Shown here: piece by piece, positions 59,479 through 64,000 of the stretch
How the letters are laid out: every line of letters begins with the position of its first letter
How positions within the stretch are numbered: the stretch's first letter is position 1
From: Geoalkalibacter halelectricus
GTDB lineage: Bacteria; Desulfobacterota; Desulfuromonadia; Desulfuromonadales; Geoalkalibacteraceae
Length of the DNA stretch: 64,000 nt
Assembly: GCF_025263685.1 (NCBI RefSeq)
Contig: NZ_CP092109.1
Coordinates: 496,001 to 560,000, forward strand
Direction: 5' to 3'
The notes under the pieces: generated by a model
The model's database searches: none
Told to the model about the DNA's origin: nothing
Seen by the model: the letters and a program-made list of their open reading frames with translations, nothing else
Position numbers and translations under genes: made by a program

Positions 59479-61058
59479 GGAGCGGCGGACTCCTCAACTG
59501 CCGGATACTCCGGGGCGAGGAAAAACCCACGGCTATGGACGTTGATGGTCAGGGAGTTGCCGGCGATCTCGCCGTGCTCGTTGATGGCGACCGCCTCGCT
59601 GAAGGGGAAGGGCGGCATGAAGGCATGATCGTAGAAATCATCGTGGGAGCCGAGATCGTACATCACGCCGTCCTTCCAGACAAACGCGCGCCAGATCGGC
59701 AGCCGCACGCCTTGTTCCTCGTAGAATTCCCCCGTCTGCGAGTATCCCACCACCTCTCCGGCTTCGTTGATGGCCAGGGCATGGCTGTTTCTGCCGCCCA
59801 GGGTTCCGAGGTCAGCGATTACACCTTTCTTGTCGACAAGAGTCCAGAGAAAGGCATGAACGGACCCATCCTCCAGAGTCGCGCTGCCCACCACCTGGTC
59901 GTTGTTGTTCAGGTCGGCAACCACGCTGCTGCCGCCGCCGAGATGGCCGACGGGATACATGGCACCGCCATCCCAGAAAAAGCCCTGCACATCGTCTTCG
60001 GCGACGTTGATGTCATTCGGATTCAAACCGTTTCCGGAATTACCGATGATATGCGGGTCGGCAAAGCTGTCATGATTCAGGAAGCGGCTGTCGTTGATAG
60101 CCACCCCGAAAGTCTGCCGCGCTCCGGGTAAATGGTTGAGAACCTCCCCAACCCCCCAGTTTAAATCGGTGAAAACCACGGTATCACCGGAATTGACGAA
60201 TACATGTCCGGTTTCATTCAGGGCCACGGCTTTGGCCTTGGCACCAAAAACCTGACTGGGAAACAGGAATTCGGGCGCTTCCAGAGAGCCGCTTAGGACC
60301 AGCCCGAATTGCACCTCTTCACGCCATTCTTCGCCCTCATACCGATCTGCCACAACGGTGAACAGAATCTCGCCTTGGCCATTGATATCCACAGCCTCGG
60401 TCGCGCAGACCACAAGGTCCGAAAACTGTGAAAAATAGGCCGAGACAACCTGATGGAGATCAACGGTTTGCCCATCGAAGTAATAAAAGGCCTTTTTTTC
60501 CCTCGGTTCTTCCTGCGGCCAGCCGTCCCCGGTGGTGGAATTACCAATGATTTCATTCTGGTTGTTGACAGAAATCGCTTCGCTGTAACGAATTACCCTG
60601 GGAAACGAATCCTGCTCGCATTGGATACCGCCGCCATGGATAAATAGAAATTGGGACGGGAAAGTCTCAAGGCCTTCGGCACCTGTTTCCTTTTCCCACA
60701 TGGCCGCCGCTCTGGGTATGGTGCCGAAATTCGATTGCCCGACAATCACCCCGTTGTCATTGATGGCCTTGGCTCGGCTGTAATACCATTGCTCGCCGCG
60801 TGGCGGATTGAGAATTTCCCGGCTTTGGAGAAGATCCTTGAGATCAATCAACTCCCCCAACACTCCGACTGCGGGAGCTTCGGGCCCGGGCTGCGCTCCG
60901 GGATCGGTCGGATTCGGAATGGCCGGAGTCTGATTTCTCGGATCGTTCTCAATGGCGCTGCCGATACTGCCGCCGTCGCCATCACCGGAACCACCTCCGC
61001 AGGCAGTGATCGTGAGCGCAAGACACAACACCGCCGCCAGGAAAAAAATGCGCTTCAT
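59475..61058 (-). CDS. HAF-repeat extracellular lipoprotein
   Basis: This 527-residue lipoprotein has a signal ending LTITAC followed by GGGSGDGDGG. It contains repeated HAF-type motifs: AINDNGVIVGQSN, ISVNNQNEIIGNST, VDINGQGEILF, VALNETGHVFVNS, LNNNDQVVGSATLEDGSVHAFLW, GTLGGRNSHALAINEAGEVVGYS and AINEHGEIAGNS. These form a beta-propeller-like array. The start ATG at 61058 has GGAGAGGGGG upstream. GC content is lower than average here, which may mark recent acquisition. The function is unknown. Confidence 0.75.
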   Translation of the reverse strand: MKRIFFLAAVLCLALTITACGGGSGDGDGGSIGSAIENDPRNQTPAIPNPTDPGAQPGPEAPAVGVLGELIDLKDLLQSREILNPPRGEQWYYSRAKAINDNGVIVGQSNFGTIPRAAAMWEKETGAEGLETFPSQFLFIHGGGIQCEQDSFPRVIRYSEAISVNNQNEIIGNSTTGDGWPQEEPREKKAFYYFDGQTVDLHQVVSAYFSQFSDLVVCATEAVDINGQGEILFTVVADRYEGEEWREEVQFGLVLSGSLEAPEFLFPSQVFGAKAKAVALNETGHVFVNSGDTVVFTDLNWGVGEVLNHLPGARQTFGVAINDSRFLNHDSFADPHIIGNSGNGLNPNDINVAEDDVQGFFWDGGAMYPVGHLGGGSSVVADLNNNDQVVGSATLEDGSVHAFLWTLVDKKGVIADLGTLGGRNSHALAINEAGEVVGYSQTGEFYEEQGVRLPIWRAFVWKDGVMYDLGSHDDFYDHAFMPPFPFSEAVAINEHGEIAGNSLTINVHSRGFFLAPEYPAVEESAAP

Positions 61059-61085
61059 AGTCCGCCCCCTCTCCACGAAAAGATA

Positions 61086-61742
61086 TTAGAACTGAAATGA
61101 AAGCAGGGCGCCGGCGGAGACGTCGCTCTTGTATTGAGCTTCCACCTCAAGGCCGATGGGGCCGAGATCGAGACGCACGCCACCGAAAACGCCGACATTG
61201 TTCTTCTCGTTGAGGCTCGTTTCTCCCAACCCCGATGAGGCTTTGGCCTGGGTGTGGTAAACCACCGGCCCAGCGTAGAAAATCGCCGGGTTCAGTTGGG
61301 CCTGGAAGGGAAAGCCGAGTTCGATTTCCCAGGCATCCTCGACGCCCACCCCACGGTCACGCCACTTGGAAAAGTAGGCCCCCTGCGCCACCATGCCCCA
61401 TCCAAAACAGCGACCCTCGTAAAAGGCACCCTTGACGCCCGCCGCAAAAGCGGGCTTTAAACCGGAATCAAAGCCGTTCGCCTCGAAATCGGCGGCGCCC
61501 AGGCGCAGGTATGCCTCCCAGCGGGGCTCGTCCTCGATGCCCATGCCGTAGCCGATGTGCAGATAGACACGGTTCTGCTCGATGTCGATATTGCCGTCCC
61601 ACTCGGCTTGTTTATAGAAATAGCCGATGCCGAGGTTCACCTCGCCGTGGTCGGCGCTGGGGGTGGCGGGGCCGAGATTGAAGGCAAACGCCGAAGATGC
61701 GCAGAAAAACACAAAGCTCAGAAAAAAAATCGCCCTTTTCAT
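61086..61742 (-). CDS. Outer-membrane beta-barrel protein
   Basis: This 218-residue secreted barrel has the signal KRAIFFLSFVFFCASSAFA. Strands include VNLGIGYFYKQAEW, RVYLHIGYGMG, FAAGVKGAFYEG and VGVFGGVRLDLGPIGLEVEAQY, ending LLSFQF. It lies between the HAF lipoprotein and SH3b genes, all in one direction, and GGGAGATATG stands before the start. It may anchor or export neighbouring products (inference). Confidence 0.72.
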   Translation of the reverse strand: MKRAIFFLSFVFFCASSAFAFNLGPATPSADHGEVNLGIGYFYKQAEWDGNIDIEQNRVYLHIGYGMGIEDEPRWEAYLRLGAADFEANGFDSGLKPAFAAGVKGAFYEGRCFGWGMVAQGAYFSKWRDRGVGVEDAWEIELGFPFQAQLNPAIFYAGPVVYHTQAKASSGLGETSLNEKNNVGVFGGVRLDLGPIGLEVEAQYKSDVSAGALLSFQF

Positions 61743-61797
61743 TCCATATCTCCCAAAAAAATTAAACACACCAAACCTTTTCGGCTCAAGGTGAGCC

Positions 61798-62241
61798 CTA
61801 CAATCCCCACACCAGACTCTTATGCACCCAGCCGTTGCGGCCGCTTTCGTGCACGACCTGCAGCCAGCTCATCTGCTCCTGCATGACGCGCAACGCCACG
61901 CCGCGCCGGGCCTGAAACAGCACCTCGTGGCGCTCGCCGGGCCCGCTGCGCACGTTCACCACCGGGCGATTGACGACTACGCCTTTTTGCAGGCCCACCT
62001 CGGCGCGCGGCACCCAGCCCTCACGGCCCCGGTAATCACGCACCTGCATGAAATCCCCCTGGGTGGCAAGTACTTGCAGGGGATAGTAGCGCGGCACCTC
62101 CACCACCACGTAGGAGCCGCCCACGCTCGGCGAGCTGCGCAGGGCGCTGGTGTGGGCGGTGACGCTGAGGATTTCGGCCGTGGCCGCCTTACCCCAGAAC
62201 AGACACAAGACCGCCACGCATACACAAAACAAGACTCTCAT
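61798..62241 (-). CDS. Periplasmic SH3b-domain protein
   Basis: This 147-residue protein has a signal sequence (RVLFCVCVAVLCLFWGKAATA) and two bacterial SH3 domains: TAHTSALRSSPSVGGSYVVVEVP...WVPRAEVGL and VVNVRSGPGERHEVLFQARRG...WVHKSLV. SH3b domains bind peptidoglycan peptides or proteins. AAGGAG precedes the ATG. It lies between the TadD-like gene and the barrel gene. Confidence 0.8.
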   Translation of the reverse strand: MRVLFCVCVAVLCLFWGKAATAEILSVTAHTSALRSSPSVGGSYVVVEVPRYYPLQVLATQGDFMQVRDYRGREGWVPRAEVGLQKGVVVNRPVVNVRSGPGERHEVLFQARRGVALRVMQEQMSWLQVVHESGRNGWVHKSLVWGL

Positions 62242-62264
62242 GCAAAGGCTCCTTTCAAGACCGA

Positions 62265-63203
62265 TCAATCAAACAAGCCGCGACCTTCGTTCTCACGAAA
62301 CTGAATCTGGTCGAGATTCTGGCGCGCGCGCACATAGAAACGCGGGTTGGCTTCCAGGGCGCGGTTCAGGGCCATCTCGGCGTCCCGGTAAAAACCCTGC
62401 ACCATGAGCAGATAGCCCAGGTTGTTGTAGGCCGCGGCACGCCCCATGGAGGTTTCGAAAAGATTCAGGGCGCGGCGGGCATCGCCGTGCAGGGCATAGG
62501 CCAGGGCCAGATTGTTCATGAGCAGGCGGTTGTCCGGATCCAGCCGCAGCCCCTGCTCGAACACCGGAACGGCCTCGACGTATTTTTCCTGCAGCAGGAG
62601 GTTGAAACCGAGGTTGTTGCAGGCTTCGGCGGAGCGCGGCGTGAGTTGCGCCACCTGCTCGAAATAATCCTGCGCCTGCTCCTGCTCACCCCGGCGCTCA
62701 TGAACCATGGCCAACTCGGTGAGCAATGACGGATTGTGCGGTTGCAGTTCCCTGGCACGGTGCAGATAGGTCAAGGCATCGTCATAACGACTCTCATAGC
62801 GATAAAGGGTGCCCAGCGCGGCCAGCGCGCGCAGGTTGCCGGCATCCTGCTCCAGCACCCTGGCAAAACTGGTTGCGGCGCCGGACAGGTTTCCTTCGCG
62901 AACCAGTACCTGGCCCATGCCCAGATAGGCTTCCGTCAGGCCGGGCTCCTTGGCCAGGGCCATGGCGAAGTGCAGGCGCGCGATGGGCGGATTGCCCTGC
63001 GCCAAGGCGCCGTAGCCGCGCTCCAGGTGCGCGGCGGGGGTGAGCTTTTCCAGGCGCTCGGCCGAGTCGACATCCACGCCAGGATCGAAATCACGGAATT
63101 CGGTGGACAGGGGCAAAGGACGCTTGGTGGTGCTGGAAGCACATCCCACCAGGCCCAGACATAGCAGCACCAGAACCAGCAAAGACAATTTCCTCAGGGT
63201 CAT
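62265..63203 (-). CDS. tadD: TadD-like TPR lipoprotein
   Basis: This 312-residue lipoprotein has the lipobox LGLVGC. It carries about six TPR units (AHLERGYGALAQGNPPIARLHF, AYLGMGQVLVREGNLSGAATSF, ALAALGTLYRYESRYDDALTYL, LAMVHERRGEQEQAQDYF, CNNLGFNLLLQEKYVEAVPVF, NNLALAYALHGDARRALNLF). Next to tadC this fits TadD, the pilotin-like lipoprotein needed for secretin assembly in Tad/Flp pili. The start is placed at 63203; a GTG at 63212 is an alternative. Confidence 0.8.
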   Translation of the reverse strand: MTLRKLSLLVLVLLCLGLVGCASSTTKRPLPLSTEFRDFDPGVDVDSAERLEKLTPAAHLERGYGALAQGNPPIARLHFAMALAKEPGLTEAYLGMGQVLVREGNLSGAATSFARVLEQDAGNLRALAALGTLYRYESRYDDALTYLHRARELQPHNPSLLTELAMVHERRGEQEQAQDYFEQVAQLTPRSAEACNNLGFNLLLQEKYVEAVPVFEQGLRLDPDNRLLMNNLALAYALHGDARRALNLFETSMGRAAAYNNLGYLLMVQGFYRDAEMALNRALEANPRFYVRARQNLDQIQFRENEGRGLFD

Positions 63204-63212
63204 GATTATCAC

Positions 63213-64000
63213 CTACCCTCCGCCACTTATTGCCGGCAGCAGAACACGATAAATGCGGATGAACGCCGGTCCGCCGATGACGATCATCAGCGCCGGAAAA
63301 ATAAAGAAAATCAGCGGGAAGACCAGCTTGACGGCCACCTTGGCGGCTTTTTCCTCGGCAATCTGGCGGCGCTTGACACGCATGGCGTCGGAATGCACGC
63401 GCAGCGCCTTGGCCATGCTCGTGCCGAAGCGGCTCGACTGCACCAGAATGGTCATGAGGTTGTTGACCTCCTGCACCCCGGTGCGCGCGGCCATGGCGCG
63501 AAAACTGTCGCTGCGCGGCTTGCCGGCGCGGATCTCGCTGGTGGTCAGGCGGAATTCATCGCTCAGCGCCTTGCTCAAGGGGCGCACCTCTTCGCCCACG
63601 CGCTTGAAGGTCATGTCCAGCCCCAGGCCCGATTCGACGCACACCACCATGAGGTCCAGGGCGTCGGGCAGCGCCCGCGAGATGTCGAACTTGCGCCGCG
63701 AAGCGATCAATCCCAGCAGCACCGAGGGCAGCACGAAGCCCAGGGCGGCCAGGCAGAGGCCGATGATGAGCCCCAGGGGCGAGAGCTTGTAGAAGAAAAC
63801 GGTGAAGAGAAATCCCAGAGGGAAAACCAGCATGCACAGGAAACGCAGGGCCATGTAATTGCGATAGGCCGCCTGCGAGCGAAAGCCGGCCTGAATCAGC
63901 AGTTGCCGGTCCTTCTTTTGTTTTTCCGGTTCGGCCGGGGCCATGGCCTTGTAAAGAGGCTCACTGAGCTTGCGGCTCAGGTTGCCGCCTTCGGGCTTCT
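63213..64000 (-). CDS. tadC: TadC / type II secretion system F-family inner-membrane protein (5' end outside window)
   Basis: The frame is open to the right edge of the window, so the N-terminus is missing. Visible is a T2SSF domain: ALPDALDLMVVCVESGLGLDMTFKRVGEEV and MTILVQSSRFGTSMAKALRVHSDAMRVKRRQIAEEKAAKVAVKLVFPLIFFIFPALMIVIGGPA, with membrane spans. TadC forms the platform of the Tad pilus motor with TadB. tadB and tadA probably lie beyond the edge. Confidence 0.88.
   Translation of the reverse strand, partial: KPEGGNLSRKLSEPLYKAMAPAEPEKQKKDRQLLIQAGFRSQAAYRNYMALRFLCMLVFPLGFLFTVFFYKLSPLGLIIGLCLAALGFVLPSVLLGLIASRRKFDISRALPDALDLMVVCVESGLGLDMTFKRVGEEVRPLSKALSDEFRLTTSEIRAGKPRSDSFRAMAARTGVQEVNNLMTILVQSSRFGTSMAKALRVHSDAMRVKRRQIAEEKAAKVAVKLVFPLIFFIFPALMIVIGGPAFIRIYRVLLPAISGGG

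Overview
The window is GC-rich chromosomal DNA with dense, mostly housekeeping gene content. It looks like a Gram-negative anaerobe of the Desulfuromonadia (Geobacter / Desulfuromonas / Geoalkalibacter type). This rests on an ATP synthase operon with two b-type subunits but no a or c subunit genes, rubrerythrin and ferritin-like proteins, several outer-membrane barrels, many lipoproteins, a Tad-type pilus locus and TTG/GTG starts. That assignment is inferred from gene content; there is no rRNA gene here to prove it. No tRNA, rRNA or CRISPR array was seen.

Layout. 1-8.7 kb: end of an MBL-fold hydrolase, an EF-G paralogue, small Cys proteins, an outer-membrane barrel, a SixA-Ppx pair, a porin, and a SPOR-NlpC/P60 lipoprotein. 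8.6-12.6 kb (minus strand): pgi, a ppGpp synthetase fused to TPRs, and a dihydroorotate-dehydrogenase-like enzyme, apparently one operon. 12.8-18.1 kb: a JAB(JAMM)-DinG helicase fusion, an NfeD-like protein and an SLC13/RCK_C permease in ATGA-overlapping order. 18.1-23.4 kb: an inverted-repeat element, PilZ proteins, a CPBP membrane protease and a Prc/Tsp protease. 23.5-29.5 kb: ATP synthase genes b', b, delta, alpha, gamma, beta, epsilon. 29.5-35 kb: two GntR/FCD regulators, DNA polymerase IV, a TIM-barrel isomerase, an EamA exporter and a YfaZ-like protein. 35-38 kb (minus strand): an ABC-2 exporter and tatB-tatC. 38.2-47.2 kb: nadA, mfd, two parvulin-type chaperones (the second SurA-like), pdxA and a phosphohexomutase. 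47.2-48.4 kb: a REP-associated tyrosine transposase (RAYT) surrounded by its palindromes, a partial duplication and a scrap resembling the N-terminus of a type I restriction R subunit. 48.4-58 kb: uvrA, a PEGA lipoprotein, a ferritin-like protein, a Ktr/Trk potassium uptake pair, rubrerythrin, a zinc-ribbon protein and cardiolipin synthase. 58-64 kb (minus strand): TadC (cut by the window edge), a TadD-like TPR lipoprotein, an SH3b protein, an outer-membrane protein, a HAF-repeat lipoprotein and an AAA+ ATPase with a GspE/MshE-type N-terminal domain.

The most interesting items are these. (1) A small inverted-repeat element is present as one full copy, one exact internal-deletion copy and one solo end; each sits so that its terminal TAG is the stop codon of the neighbouring gene. 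(2) A JAMM metalloprotease domain with all expected metal ligands is fused to an XPD/DinG helicase. (3) A hydrolase-less ppGpp synthetase carries a C-terminal TPR array. (4) The RAYT/REP scar contains a local duplication. (5) The AAA+ ATPase / HAF lipoprotein group lies next to the tad genes. (6) A 13-base sequence is shared between the promoter of a GntR regulator and the likely ATP synthase promoter.
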